From a bacterium (lineage in GTDB: Bacteria > Cyanobacteriota > Vampirovibrionia > Gastranaerophilales > Gastranaerophilaceae), in the NCBI GenBank assembly GCA_017444705.1, contig JAFSWA010000040.1:1-29129 (forward strand): DNA of 29,129 nt, given 5' to 3'. The notes beneath the pieces are model-generated. The model was given only the letters and a program-made list of their open reading frames with translations. It made no database searches and had not been told where the DNA came from. Shown piece after piece: positions 6,662 to 15,910 of this stretch. A program made the translations under genes and the position numbers. The first letter of the stretch is position 1, and every line of letters starts with the position of its first letter.

Positions 6662-9600
6662 ATGCAGGTTATTCCGTTACATGTACACACAGAATACAGT
6701 TTGCTTGACGGTGCAATAAAGATTAAAGACTATTGTCAGTTTGCCAAAGAAAACGGCATGGGTGCAATCGCCATTACTGACCACGGTGTTATGTACGGCG
6801 ATATGGAATTATACACAACCGCAAAGGAAATGGGCATAAAACCCATTCTCGGCAGTGAATTTTATGTTCATAACGGAAATATTGAAGAGCATGACAAAAA
6901 CAATAATCCATGTTATCACTTGATTTTGCTCGCAAAAAACAAACAAGGCTATCAAAACCTTATCAAATTAACCTCTATTGCGTGGTGCAAAGGAAAGTAT
7001 GTTAAACCCCGTATTAATTGGGAGTACCTTGAACAATACCATGAAGGTTTAATTTGCCTTTCCGCTTGTTTGGCAGGCGAAGTTTTAAGATATTTTAGAG
7101 ATGGTGAAAACGAAAAAGCATACGAAACTGCAAAAAAATACAAAGAATTATTCGGAGAAGATTATTATATAGAACTTCAAGACCACGGACTTATTGACCA
7201 AAAGAAAACAAACCCCATGTTGATAAAATTAGCAAAAGACCTCGATATAAAAATGGTTATCACGAATGATTCACATTATTTGCGACAGGAAGATGCAGAT
7301 ATGCATGATACTCTTTTGTGTTTGCAAACAAACAGCGACAAAGATGAGCCTAACAGATTTCGCTTTGAAAATGACCAATTTTATGTCAAAACAACCGACC
7401 AGCTTCGGGAAATGTTTAAATGGATGGAAGAAGATTTATTTAATGAGTGCATAAAAAATACTAATGATATTGCCGAAAAATGCCATTTGATTTTGGAACT
7501 TGGTAAAAGTCCTCTTCCGAAATATCCGATTCCGCCGGAATATCAAAATGAAGAAATTTATCTTGAACATCTTGTAAAAGAAGGACTGACAAAAAGATAT
7601 AAAAATGTTTCCGATGAATTAAAAAAACGTGTTCGTTATGAACTTGACGTAATAAATAAAATGGGATTTGCGGCTTATTTCATTATAACGTGGGATTTTA
7701 TTCACTATGCAAAGACACACGGAATCCCCGTAGGTCCGGGACGTGGTTCCGCAGCAGGTTCAGTTGTTGCTTATGCACTTGAAATCACTGACCTTGACCC
7801 GATAAGACACAAACTATTGTTTGAAAGATTTTTGAATCCCGAACGTTTCACCATGCCCGATATTGATATAGATTTTTGTATCGAACGTCGAGGGGAAGTT
7901 ATAGATTATGTAACCCAAAAATACGGTGAGGACAGGGTTTGTCAAATTATAACTTTCGGTACTTATGCGGCAAAAGCTGCATTCAAGGGTGTTGCCCGAA
8001 TTTTAAAGATTCCTTTCTCAGAAAGCAATAAACTTGCAGGGCTTATTGATTCCGCTATGGATATTGCACAAAAAATTAATGATAAAGTAAAGACCTTAGG
8101 GGAAGCTATTAAATATGAGGGTTCCGAACTTAAAAAGATGTACGATGCAGATACTCCTGTTATAACTGATACTCCGGGTAAAACAGTCGGGTTTAAAAAA
8201 CTGATTGATTTAGCAGTCGGGGTTGAGGGACTTAAAAATAACACGGGAACGCATGCTGCCGGAGTTATTATTGCACCGAAACCGCTTGACGAAATTCTTC
8301 CTATCCAACCTTCAAAAGACGGAATAATACAGACAGGTTATCCGCCTCATGATGTTACGGAAGTTCTTTCTCTTTTAAAAATGGATTTTTTGGGGCTAAG
8401 AAACCTCACAACAATCTACAAAACAGTTGATTTGATAGAAAAAAGACAAGGGATAAAAGTTGATATAAATAATATTCCGCTTGATGATAAACCTACCTTT
8501 GATATGTTAATTGAGGGAAAAACCGCCGGAGTTTTCCAACTTGAATCGGACGGATTTACGGCACTTGTCAAAAAATTAAAACCGGACGTATTTGAAGATT
8601 TAGGTGCATTAGTTGCCCTGTTCAGACCCGGTCCTTTGGATTCGGGTATGGTTGATGATTTTGTTGAAAGAAAACATGGCCGTCAAAAAATCACATATGC
8701 TCATCCTCTGTTAGAACCGATTTTGAAAGATACCTATGGAACGATTGTATATCAGGAACAGATTATGCAGGTATTTCAGGTTTTAGCAGATTATACTTTG
8801 GGCGAAGCAGACCAAGTCAGAAGAATGATGGGTAAGAAAAAAACCGATGAAATGGAACAACAAAGGGCAAAATTTATTCAACATTCTGCGGCTCATAATA
8901 TGAGTGCAAAAGATGCGGAAGCACTTTTTAACCAGATTTTGAGTTTTGCTTCATACTGTTTTAATAGAAGCCATTCAGCCGCATATTCTTTTGTAGCCTA
9001 TCAAACGGCATATTTAAAACGACATTATCCCGTTGAATATATGGCAATGTTGTTATCTTCGGTAAGCGGTGACCAAACAAAAACGCAGACTTATATTTCA
9101 AGTTGTCAGGATATGGGGATAAAAATTCTTCCGCCGGATATTAATAATTCGGATTTTGTCTTTACTCCCGACGGCGATAATATCCGTTTTGGCTTGATTT
9201 CAATTAAAGGACTCGGAGGAGTTGCAATTAATCAAATCATTGAAGAAAGAGAAAAAAACGGGCATTATAAAGATATTGCGGATTTTGCATCAAGACTTGA
9301 TACAAAATGTGTAAATCGAAAAACTCTTGAAAGTCTTTGTAAGTCAGGAGCATTTGATTCTTTCGGTACTTCAAGACGGCAATTGTTTGCTAATATTGAT
9401 AATATCATCAATCTTTGTCAAAAAGAAAATTCCGCAAAACAAACAGGACAAGTTAGTTTATTTTCATCGATGGATGAAAGTTTCTATAAATCTACATTCA
9501 GACTTGACGGGGAAGAAAAAGAGTTTTCGGATACTGAAATTCAGGAATTTGAAAAAGATATTTTAGGGTTTTACGTCACAAGCCATCCTCTTTCAAGCAT

Positions 9601-10183
9601 AAAAGATAAACTGCCGTTTTTAACAACTCATAATATTGCTAATATTACAGAAAAACAACCTCAAAAACCCGTTACAATATGCGGATTACTTTCAGGGGTA
9701 AGAACTATTCCGTATAAAAGTAATCCTGAAAAATTTTTAAAAGTTGGTGTTATTGAGGATTTGACCGCAAATATTGAATTTAAAATTTTCTATAATGAGC
9801 TTTGCCCGAAAGATAAAGAGCCTATTAATAAATTTATTGAATCCGGAAGAAAAGTTATATTTACAGGAACAGTAGAAAATAAGGATGACAAAATCGATTT
9901 TACCGTTAATTCAGCCTCACCTGTTGAAAACAGTAATATTGTAACGCTTTCGCTATTACAAGATTTGACTTTTGAACAGATTGTCGAATTAAAAGATGAT
10001 TTAATAAAATATAAAGGCTCTGACCCTGTTATTTTAAAAATGAAAAATAACGGAGAAGAAATAAAACTTCTTTCGTCATCGGTATTTTGGGTTGATGCAA
10101 AAAATGATTTTACTCACGCAATAGAGAAAAAATATAAAGAAAAACTCAATGTTGAAGTAAAATCCTTGGAAGAAAAAGTATAA
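6662..10183 (+). CDS. dnaE: DNA polymerase III subunit alpha DnaE
   Basis: This is the replicative polymerase catalytic subunit, 1173 residues, close to the E. coli length. The N-terminal PHP domain opens with HVHTEYSLLDGA, and Asp-His motifs follow. The C-family palm includes GPGRGSAAGSVVAYAL, the catalytic PDIDIDF with Asp400 and Asp402, and LKMDFLGL with Asp575. All three match the E. coli catalytic aspartates. A fingers/thumb region, tandem HhH region and C-terminal OB fold (about 1010-1090) follow. The ATG has a strong AGGAGGG site. It heads a plus-strand run with apt, flhB and a sigma factor. No proofreading exonuclease domain is seen, as expected for DnaE rather than PolC. Confidence 0.97.
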   Translation: MQVIPLHVHTEYSLLDGAIKIKDYCQFAKENGMGAIAITDHGVMYGDMELYTTAKEMGIKPILGSEFYVHNGNIEEHDKNNNPCYHLILLAKNKQGYQNLIKLTSIAWCKGKYVKPRINWEYLEQYHEGLICLSACLAGEVLRYFRDGENEKAYETAKKYKELFGEDYYIELQDHGLIDQKKTNPMLIKLAKDLDIKMVITNDSHYLRQEDADMHDTLLCLQTNSDKDEPNRFRFENDQFYVKTTDQLREMFKWMEEDLFNECIKNTNDIAEKCHLILELGKSPLPKYPIPPEYQNEEIYLEHLVKEGLTKRYKNVSDELKKRVRYELDVINKMGFAAYFIITWDFIHYAKTHGIPVGPGRGSAAGSVVAYALEITDLDPIRHKLLFERFLNPERFTMPDIDIDFCIERRGEVIDYVTQKYGEDRVCQIITFGTYAAKAAFKGVARILKIPFSESNKLAGLIDSAMDIAQKINDKVKTLGEAIKYEGSELKKMYDADTPVITDTPGKTVGFKKLIDLAVGVEGLKNNTGTHAAGVIIAPKPLDEILPIQPSKDGIIQTGYPPHDVTEVLSLLKMDFLGLRNLTTIYKTVDLIEKRQGIKVDINNIPLDDKPTFDMLIEGKTAGVFQLESDGFTALVKKLKPDVFEDLGALVALFRPGPLDSGMVDDFVERKHGRQKITYAHPLLEPILKDTYGTIVYQEQIMQVFQVLADYTLGEADQVRRMMGKKKTDEMEQQRAKFIQHSAAHNMSAKDAEALFNQILSFASYCFNRSHSAAYSFVAYQTAYLKRHYPVEYMAMLLSSVSGDQTKTQTYISSCQDMGIKILPPDINNSDFVFTPDGDNIRFGLISIKGLGGVAINQIIEEREKNGHYKDIADFASRLDTKCVNRKTLESLCKSGAFDSFGTSRRQLFANIDNIINLCQKENSAKQTGQVSLFSSMDESFYKSTFRLDGEEKEFSDTEIQEFEKDILGFYVTSHPLSSIKDKLPFLTTHNIANITEKQPQKPVTICGLLSGVRTIPYKSNPEKFLKVGVIEDLTANIEFKIFYNELCPKDKEPINKFIESGRKVIFTGTVENKDDKIDFTVNSASPVENSNIVTLSLLQDLTFEQIVELKDDLIKYKGSDPVILKMKNNGEEIKLLSSSVFWVDAKNDFTHAIEKKYKEKLNVEVKSLEEKV

Positions 10184-10206
10184 GGACATATTAATTGGAG
10201 AAAAAA

Positions 10207-10728
10207 ATGAACGAATATGTACAATCAAAAATAAGAAGTATTGTTGACTTTCCTAAAAAGGGAATTATATTTAGAGATATAACAACAGCTTGCAAGGATG
10301 CCAAAGCATTAAAAGAAATTGTCGAATATTTAACGGAACAATTTAAAAACAAAGGGATTGATTATGTCGCTGCGGTCGAATCGAGAGGATTTATTTTCGG
10401 TTCGGCACTTGCCTGTAATATGGGTGCAGGGCTTATATTGATAAGAAAACCGGGTAAACTTCCCGCAGAGGTTGTTTCACAAGAGTATCAACTTGAATAC
10501 GGTACGGATAAAATTGAAATGCACAAAGACGCAATAGAAAAAGGTAAAAAAGTATTACTTATAGACGATTTACTCGCAACAGGCGGGACGATTAATGCAG
10601 CCTGCAAATTAGTAAAAAAGGTCGGCGGAATTCCGGTTGCTTGTGCTTTTGTCATCGAACTTGAAGATTTAAAAGGCAGAGAAAAAATTGACTCTGATGT
10701 TGAAGTTGTTTCAATGCTAAAATATTAA
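10207..10728 (+). CDS. apt: Adenine phosphoribosyltransferase Apt
   Basis: Apt makes AMP from adenine and PRPP in purine salvage. The protein of 173 residues matches the usual size. It has the family N-terminus RSIVDFPKKGIIFRDIT, the adenine-pocket stretch VAAVESRGFIFG and the PRPP loop VLLIDDLLATGGT (about 116-128). I chose the ATG at 10207 because TTGGAG lies 6 nt upstream. A TTG at 10195 in frame would add four residues but overlaps that site. The gene follows dnaE by 23 nt and precedes flhB by 14 nt, so it is probably cotranscribed with both. Confidence 0.95.
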   Translation: MNEYVQSKIRSIVDFPKKGIIFRDITTACKDAKALKEIVEYLTEQFKNKGIDYVAAVESRGFIFGSALACNMGAGLILIRKPGKLPAEVVSQEYQLEYGTDKIEMHKDAIEKGKKVLLIDDLLATGGTINAACKLVKKVGGIPVACAFVIELEDLKGREKIDSDVEVVSMLKY

Positions 10729-10742
10729 TTAAAGGTGCTTGA

Positions 10743-11831
10743 ATGGGTGATGAAGATAAACAGTTTGAAGCCTCACAGCAAAAACTGGAAAAAGCCAGAA
10801 AAGAAGGTCAGGTTGTAAAGTCAAAAGACTTTTCAATGGCTGTAACTATGGTTGTAATGATGACCATAATATTTAAATTAGCTCCTTTTATATGGAACCA
10901 AATTACTCAGCTTTTTACGCTTATGTATGAGCAAATTCCAAATCAACATATAGAAGATGTGGGACTGACATATCTTTTGACAATATCTGTTGTTCCGACG
11001 GCTCTTATTATCGGACCTATTCTTTTTGTGGCATTTCTGATGGGAATTTTAGGAGATTTTATTCAGATTGGACCTTTGTTTACTACAGCACCGTTAGAGC
11101 CTAAATTTGATAAGCTCAACCCAACTAAATATTTTAAAAACATTTTCTCAGTAAAAACACTTTTTGAACTTTTTAAAAATATTGTTAAAGTTTCTATTTT
11201 AGGTCTTATTGGCTACATTGTATATAAAAGCCATTTTAAAAATATAATGATGCTTGCGGCCGTAGATAACAGTTTTGCGATTATGAACGAATTCGGTTCA
11301 TTGATGATGGATTTTGTAACAAAAATGACAATTGCATTTTTAATAATTGCAGCAGCGGATTACGGAGTAACAAAATGGAAGTTTTTACAGGACCAGAAAA
11401 TGTCATTTAAAGAGGTAAAAGACGAATATAAAAACTCGGAAGGTGACCCGCAAGTAAAAGCACAATTAAGGGCAAGACGTCAGCAAATGATGCAAAGAGG
11501 TATGATGGATTCGGTACAAGAAGCGGATTTTGTAGTGACAAACCCAACCCACGTTGCCTGTGCTTTAAAATATGACCAACATACAATGTCCTCACCAAAA
11601 TTAATTGCAAAAGGAACTGAACTTATTGCAAAAGAGATTATAAAAATTGCAAAAGAACACAACATTCCAGTTGTAGAAAATCCGCCTGTTGCAAGAGCTT
11701 TATTCCGAATGGTTGATTTGAATAAAGAAATATCCCCTGATTTGTATAAAGCAGTAGCAGAAATTTTAATTTTTGTATATAATTTGCGTAAAAACAAAAA
11801 ATCTGATAATATATTATCAGATGATAAGTAA
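10743..11831 (+). CDS. flhB: Flagellar/type III export switch protein FlhB
   Basis: FlhB is an inner-membrane component of the flagellar type III export gate that switches substrate specificity by self-cleavage. The 362-residue protein has the family N-terminus (EASQQKLEKARKEGQVVKSK), four hydrophobic segments (about 33-60, 78-104, 146-163, 188-208) and the linker MSFKEVKDEYKNSEGDP. The NPTH cleavage site lies at residues 267-270, with cleavage expected between Asn267 and Pro268. The C-terminal family block ENPPVARALF is present. The ATG follows AAAGGTG. It is flanked by apt and a FliA-like sigma gene 8 nt downstream, which favours a flagellar rather than a virulence-type system. No other flagellar gene lies in the window. 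Confidence 0.9.
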   Translation: MGDEDKQFEASQQKLEKARKEGQVVKSKDFSMAVTMVVMMTIIFKLAPFIWNQITQLFTLMYEQIPNQHIEDVGLTYLLTISVVPTALIIGPILFVAFLMGILGDFIQIGPLFTTAPLEPKFDKLNPTKYFKNIFSVKTLFELFKNIVKVSILGLIGYIVYKSHFKNIMMLAAVDNSFAIMNEFGSLMMDFVTKMTIAFLIIAAADYGVTKWKFLQDQKMSFKEVKDEYKNSEGDPQVKAQLRARRQQMMQRGMMDSVQEADFVVTNPTHVACALKYDQHTMSSPKLIAKGTELIAKEIIKIAKEHNIPVVENPPVARALFRMVDLNKEISPDLYKAVAEILIFVYNLRKNKKSDNILSDDK

Positions 11832-11839
11832 ATGTTTCT

Positions 11840-12517
11840 ATGGTCGTTTCAGTGCAATCAAAAATTAAAGAATATATAGCTATAGTAGAGAAAGTTGCTA
11901 AGGTTGAACATAGGAGAATACCTTCGCACATGGTTGACTACGAAGAATTAGTCAGCATTGGTATTATTGCAATTCAAGCAATGGTAACAAATAAAACCGA
12001 CGAACAGCTTGCAAAATATAACGATGCATATATGGCAACTGCTGTCAGATGGGCAATAAGAAACGAACTAAGAAACAGATATAAATGGTATTCACTGAAA
12101 CACAATAAAACCGACGAAGAAGCAGAAAGCGAACTCGGAGATTCATCTGAAACGCTTGATGTCAGCCCTAATAAAGTCAGAGAAGCTATCTATGAAACAA
12201 TATTGTCAATAGACAGTATTGCGGCTGCCTCTTCAGATAACGATTCCCCATTTGATTTCATCAAAGATAAAGGAGCTTTGCCTGATGAAAGAGCGGAATT
12301 GTCAGAGTTAAGCAGGGTGATAAAAGAAGCTATTGCAACTCTTCCTCAAAAAGAAAGAACAATCGTTGAATACAGATTTTACCGTAATATGCAGGTAAAA
12401 GATATTGCAAGACAAGTCGGTCTTTCTTCTTCAAGAATTACAAGAATTGTTCAGGCATCACTTAATCATGTCAGGGAATATCTGCAAAGTCGAGGTATGG
12501 AGAGCTACGAAGGATAA
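11840..12517 (+). CDS. FliA/WhiG-type alternative sigma factor
   Basis: An RNA polymerase sigma-70-family factor of 225 residues. Region 2 covers about residues 10-80, including VDYEELVSIGIIAIQAM and the core-binding and -10-reading helices. Region 4 covers about 160-215, with LPQKERTIVEYRFYRN and the helix-turn-helix VKDIARQVGLSSSRITRI. The size and the position right after flhB suggest FliA (sigma-28), which drives late flagellar genes. The usual FliA region 3 is hard to see, so a related group 3 sigma is possible. No clear ribosome binding site precedes the ATG; translation may be coupled to flhB, whose stop lies 8 nt upstream. It converges with the malic enzyme gene, leaving only 5 nt between stops. 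Confidence 0.85.
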   Translation: MVVSVQSKIKEYIAIVEKVAKVEHRRIPSHMVDYEELVSIGIIAIQAMVTNKTDEQLAKYNDAYMATAVRWAIRNELRNRYKWYSLKHNKTDEEAESELGDSSETLDVSPNKVREAIYETILSIDSIAAASSDNDSPFDFIKDKGALPDERAELSELSRVIKEAIATLPQKERTIVEYRFYRNMQVKDIARQVGLSSSRITRIVQASLNHVREYLQSRGMESYEG

Positions 12518-12522
12518 TCTTT

Positions 12523-14028
12523 TTATCTTTTGCTAACGCTTTGCGAAACTGCATCAACAACCGCAGAATCTAAAGCGTCGGGGATAATATAATTGGGATT
12601 AAGTTCTTCGTCTTTAACACACGATGCTATCGCAAATGCACATTCCAACTTCATTTCATCTGTAATTTGAGTTGCGGATGATTCTAAAATACCTTTAAAC
12701 AATCCCGGAAAAGCCAACGAATTATTCAACTGATTAGGATAATCACTTCTGCCTGTTGCAACAACATAAGCTCCTGCATCTTTTGCTTCATCAGGCATAA
12801 TCTCGGGAACAGGATTAGCAAGAGCAAAAACTATCGGTTTATCAGCCATATGCTTTATCATATCGGAAGTTAAAATATTGGCGGCACTAAGTCCTATAAA
12901 GACATCCGCACCTTTTATAACATCATTAAGCGTTCCTTGCACCTGCTTGGGATTTGTCAGCTGTGCTAACTCTTCAAGTGCTTTTGTATTATTTCTTCTT
13001 CCGCTGTATAAAACTCCGTCAATATCAGTATGAATTATATTTTTCACACCTGTATTAAGAATAAGCTTTGAAACAGCGGTTGCAGCCGCACCTGCACCTG
13101 AAAAAACAATTTTAACATCCTCAATTTTTTTATCCGTTAAACTAAGTGCATTCAAAAGTCCTGCCAAAACTACTATTGCAGTGCCATGCTGGTCATCATG
13201 AAAAATCGGAATAGGCATTGTTTTTTTCAATTCATCCTCAATCTCAAAGCATTTTGGAGCTTTTATATCCTCTAAATTTATTCCCGAAAAAGAATTTTTT
13301 AGTAATTGAGCGATTTTTATAATATCATTTGATTCTTTTGTCTTTACACAAAGACTGATTGCATCGACATTTCCAAGCTCTTTGAAAAGGACTGCTTTAC
13401 CTTCCATAACAGGGATAGCGGCATATTCTCCGATTTCACCAAATCCCAAAACCGCCGAACCGTCAGATAAAATTGCAACCGGTTTTACATGCTCCTCTTC
13501 ATTAAGCTGAGTTTCAATTACTCCGCCGGATAATTCTCTTAATTCGAGTGCTTTTTGATTTAAGTCGCCCGACAAATTTTCAATTTTTAACCCGATTTGA
13601 TTTTTTGAAACAGCTAAAAAGAAACTCTTTAAATCTGAAACAGGCTCTATTAAGACAGGCACTTCAATCTCAAAATTAACTTTTTTTGCCAAATCGGAAA
13701 TTAAACTCAAATCAAAAGCACAAAAATTCGGTTCAATATTTTCAACAACAAATTTTAGATTTTCGGCATTAGCATCATCGCTAATTTCAAACGGATATGC
13801 ATCAATTTCAAGAGCGGATTTCAAAAATATCGCACGTTCAAGAGATTTCCTGTAATTACTCGATATTACCGCAACGGAATTTTCTCTGTTTGTTAAATCA
13901 AAGGTTTTTTCCGTATCTTCTTCAATTTTTTTGCATGCGGCACCGACTCCGGGTGTATAGACAAGCGAAAGGACCTCTTTATCCGTAACTTCAAATTTCG
14001 GTTTTGTAATTATTCCATTATATTTCAC
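12523..14028 (-). CDS. NAD(P)-dependent malic enzyme with internal repeat
   Basis: Malic enzyme decarboxylates malate to pyruvate. I start at GTG 14028, which has GAGGG 5 nt upstream; an in-frame TTG at 14040 would add four residues. Of 501 residues the core has YTPGV, MEGKAVLFK with the catalytic Lys, INLEDIKAP and FHDDQHGTA (metal ligands), the dinucleotide fold FSGAGAAA, and the C-terminal ATGRSDYPNQLNN. About 125 extra residues (roughly 57-183) interrupt the segment that normally reads VAVVTDGTAVLG. This insert is a degenerate copy of the following domain: RAIFLKSALEIDA (65-77) aligns with KAVLFKELGNVDA (211-223). The 5' end overlaps recR by 11 nt, indicating coupling. Confidence 0.92.
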   Translation of the reverse strand: MKYNGIITKPKFEVTDKEVLSLVYTPGVGAACKKIEEDTEKTFDLTNRENSVAVISSNYRKSLERAIFLKSALEIDAYPFEISDDANAENLKFVVENIEPNFCAFDLSLISDLAKKVNFEIEVPVLIEPVSDLKSFFLAVSKNQIGLKIENLSGDLNQKALELRELSGGVIETQLNEEEHVKPVAILSDGSAVLGFGEIGEYAAIPVMEGKAVLFKELGNVDAISLCVKTKESNDIIKIAQLLKNSFSGINLEDIKAPKCFEIEDELKKTMPIPIFHDDQHGTAIVVLAGLLNALSLTDKKIEDVKIVFSGAGAAATAVSKLILNTGVKNIIHTDIDGVLYSGRRNNTKALEELAQLTNPKQVQGTLNDVIKGADVFIGLSAANILTSDMIKHMADKPIVFALANPVPEIMPDEAKDAGAYVVATGRSDYPNQLNNSLAFPGLFKGILESSATQITDEMKLECAFAIASCVKDEELNPNYIIPDALDSAVVDAVSQSVSKR

Positions 14029-14614
14029 GACGTCCCTCAATTGCTCTTGCCAAAGTTATTTCATCCGCATATTCAATGTCTGAACCGACAGGCAGACCAA
14101 ATGCGATTCTTGTTATTTTGATATTAAAAGGTTTCAACAGTTTTCCTAAATACAGACTCGTAGCTTCACCCTCAACAGACGGTGAAAGTGCAAGGATAAT
14201 TTCTTTTACATTATCATTTGTAACTCTGTATAAAAGCTCTTTTATTCTTATATCCTCAGCTCCGATACCGTTCATAGGAGAAATTAATCCCTGCAAAACA
14301 TGATAAAGTCCCTGATATTCGTGAGTTTTTTCAATTGCAATTAAATCTTTTGTGTCTGAAACAACGCATATTACGTCTTTTGCACGATTATTTGAACTGC
14401 AAATTTCACAAGGGTCATTTGAAGACATATTGAAACAAATCGAACAATAATTAATTGTACTTTTTGCGTCTATCATAGTTTTAGCAAAATTTTCAACTTC
14501 GTTTTGAGGCAGCTTCAAAAGATGCAAAGCCATACGTTGAGCAGATTTTGCACCAATTCCCGGTAATTTTTGAAAATACTCTATTAAATCAGCCAAAGGC
14601 TTTGTATAATACAT
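14018..14614 (-). CDS. recR: Recombination mediator protein RecR
   Basis: RecR works with RecO and RecF to load RecA on gapped DNA. The 198-residue protein has an N-terminal helix-hairpin-helix (KLPGIGAKSAQRMALHLL), a four-Cys zinc site (Cys57, Cys60, Cys69, Cys72), and a TOPRIM domain (CVVSDTKDL, ALSPSVEGEAT). It ends with the family tail FGLPVGSDIEYADEITLARA. The length is normal. The ATG follows AGAGGG. It lies 14 nt after ebfC, the very common ebfC-recR pairing, and overlaps the malic enzyme gene downstream. Confidence 0.96.
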   Translation of the reverse strand: MYYTKPLADLIEYFQKLPGIGAKSAQRMALHLLKLPQNEVENFAKTMIDAKSTINYCSICFNMSSNDPCEICSSNNRAKDVICVVSDTKDLIAIEKTHEYQGLYHVLQGLISPMNGIGAEDIRIKELLYRVTNDNVKEIILALSPSVEGEATSLYLGKLLKPFNIKITRIAFGLPVGSDIEYADEITLARAIEGRREI

Positions 14615-14628
14615 TTGACCCTCTGTTA

Positions 14629-14961
14629 TTAAAACAAGCCCGGTATGTTTATTCCGCCGGTGATTGCTTTCATTTGGGATTCAGTTTCTTGCTTTGCACT
14701 CTGAGTTGCTTGATTAAATGCGGAAGTAATTAAATCTTCAAGCATTTCAACTGTTTCATCATCAACTGATGACGGATTTTCAGGATTTAAAGCCTCTTTT
14801 GTCAGTTTAATACTTTTAAAATGACCCTGACCGGAAACAACGGCAGTAACTGCCCCGTTACCCGTAACAGCAGTAACCTCTTGATTATTGAGGGTTTCTT
14901 GTGCATCTTGTAATCTTTTTTGCATTTGCTGTGCCTGTTTCATCATTCCCATTAAATTCAT
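14629..14961 (-). CDS. ebfC: YbaB/EbfC family nucleoid-associated protein
   Basis: A 110-residue member of the YbaB/EbfC family, small dimeric DNA-binding proteins usually encoded just before recR. The N-terminus NLMGMMKQAQQMQKRLQDAQ is the family coiled helix, followed by the beta core (VTGNGAVTAVVSGQGHFKSI), a second long acidic helix and the GGINIPGLF end. The ATG follows GGAGAGG. Gene order is ricT-ebfC-recR with spacings of 19 and 14 nt, so all are probably one transcript. Confidence 0.93.
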   Translation of the reverse strand: MNLMGMMKQAQQMQKRLQDAQETLNNQEVTAVTGNGAVTAVVSGQGHFKSIKLTKEALNPENPSSVDDETVEMLEDLITSAFNQATQSAKQETESQMKAITGGINIPGLF

Positions 14962-14980
14962 TTATTTTTCCTCTCCTTAT

Positions 14981-15904
14981 CTATACATTTCCTGTTGAAC
15001 TGTTTTTATCATCTTCTAAATTTTTAATGTCTTTCATATCAACAGTTTCTTCAAGTTTATATTGGTTTTTCGGAATTTCAATATCTATATTTACATCGCC
15101 GTAAACCATTTCTAAGTCTTTTCTTTCATAATCTTTTGTTTTTCCGTCCTCTAATTTTACGGAAAATTTCTCAGTCAAAAGATTTGATGCAAAAACCTTT
15201 CCTAAACCGTCGGGAGTCATTACGCCGGAACCTATCGGAATAGTATTTTTTGCCATTTGTAAATAGTTTTTGTACTCATAATTTAAGCAGCATAATAATC
15301 TGCCGCACGTACCCGAAATCTTTGCGGGAGATAATTGCATCCCTTGGTCTTTTGCCAATTTTGCATTTACATTATCGAACTTTTTAATCCACGAGCAACA
15401 ACAGAACGGTCGTCCGCAAACCCCAAGACCCTGTATCAATGAGGTTTCGTCACGAACGCCTATATGTCTTAAATCAATTCTTATATGCCTGAAAATTTGG
15501 GTTAAATCTTTCAAAAGCCCTCTAAAATCAACTCTTTCCGGAGCAGTATAGTAAAATGTAACCTTTTTTCTGTCAAATCTGTATCGGCATTGAGTTAAAT
15601 TCATTTTTAAATTATGCTGGCCAACCGCTTCCTGACAAGACTTAAACCCTTCTTCTTCCATTATTTTCTGTTCATCAAGACGAATTTTGTCCTCTTTTGT
15701 CAGACGTCTGACATATGTAAGTTTTTCGATATCTTTTTTATCCCAAGCTTCCCACACTTTTGAAGAAACCCTGAATGTCTTTCCGACATCTTCACCCAAC
15801 TCATCTTGATATACAACTAACTCTCCCTCTTCAAGCTCCAAATTATCCGAAGCAACAAGCGGGTAAAATTTATTTTTCAGTAATCTTATTCCGTATTTAC
15901 TCAT
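14981..15904 (-). CDS. ricT: PSP1-domain regulatory complex protein RicT (YaaT)
   Basis: A 307-residue PSP1-domain protein. In Bacillus the RicT homologue forms a complex with RicA and RicF that binds iron-sulfur clusters and promotes mRNA processing. The Cys-rich signature is intact: GVCGRPFCCCSWIKKFDN with Cys163 and Cys168-170, then SGTCGRLLCCLNYE with Cys200, Cys205 and Cys206. The last 40 or so residues are acidic and probably disordered. There is no Shine-Dalgarno sequence before the ATG; an extended -10 element lies exactly 6 nt upstream, predicting a leaderless transcript. It is the first gene of ricT-ebfC-recR-malic enzyme. Confidence 0.9.
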   Translation of the reverse strand: MSKYGIRLLKNKFYPLVASDNLELEEGELVVYQDELGEDVGKTFRVSSKVWEAWDKKDIEKLTYVRRLTKEDKIRLDEQKIMEEEGFKSCQEAVGQHNLKMNLTQCRYRFDRKKVTFYYTAPERVDFRGLLKDLTQIFRHIRIDLRHIGVRDETSLIQGLGVCGRPFCCCSWIKKFDNVNAKLAKDQGMQLSPAKISGTCGRLLCCLNYEYKNYLQMAKNTIPIGSGVMTPDGLGKVFASNLLTEKFSVKLEDGKTKDYERKDLEMVYGDVNIDIEIPKNQYKLEETVDMKDIKNLEDDKNSSTGNV

Positions 15905-15910
15905 AGTTTT

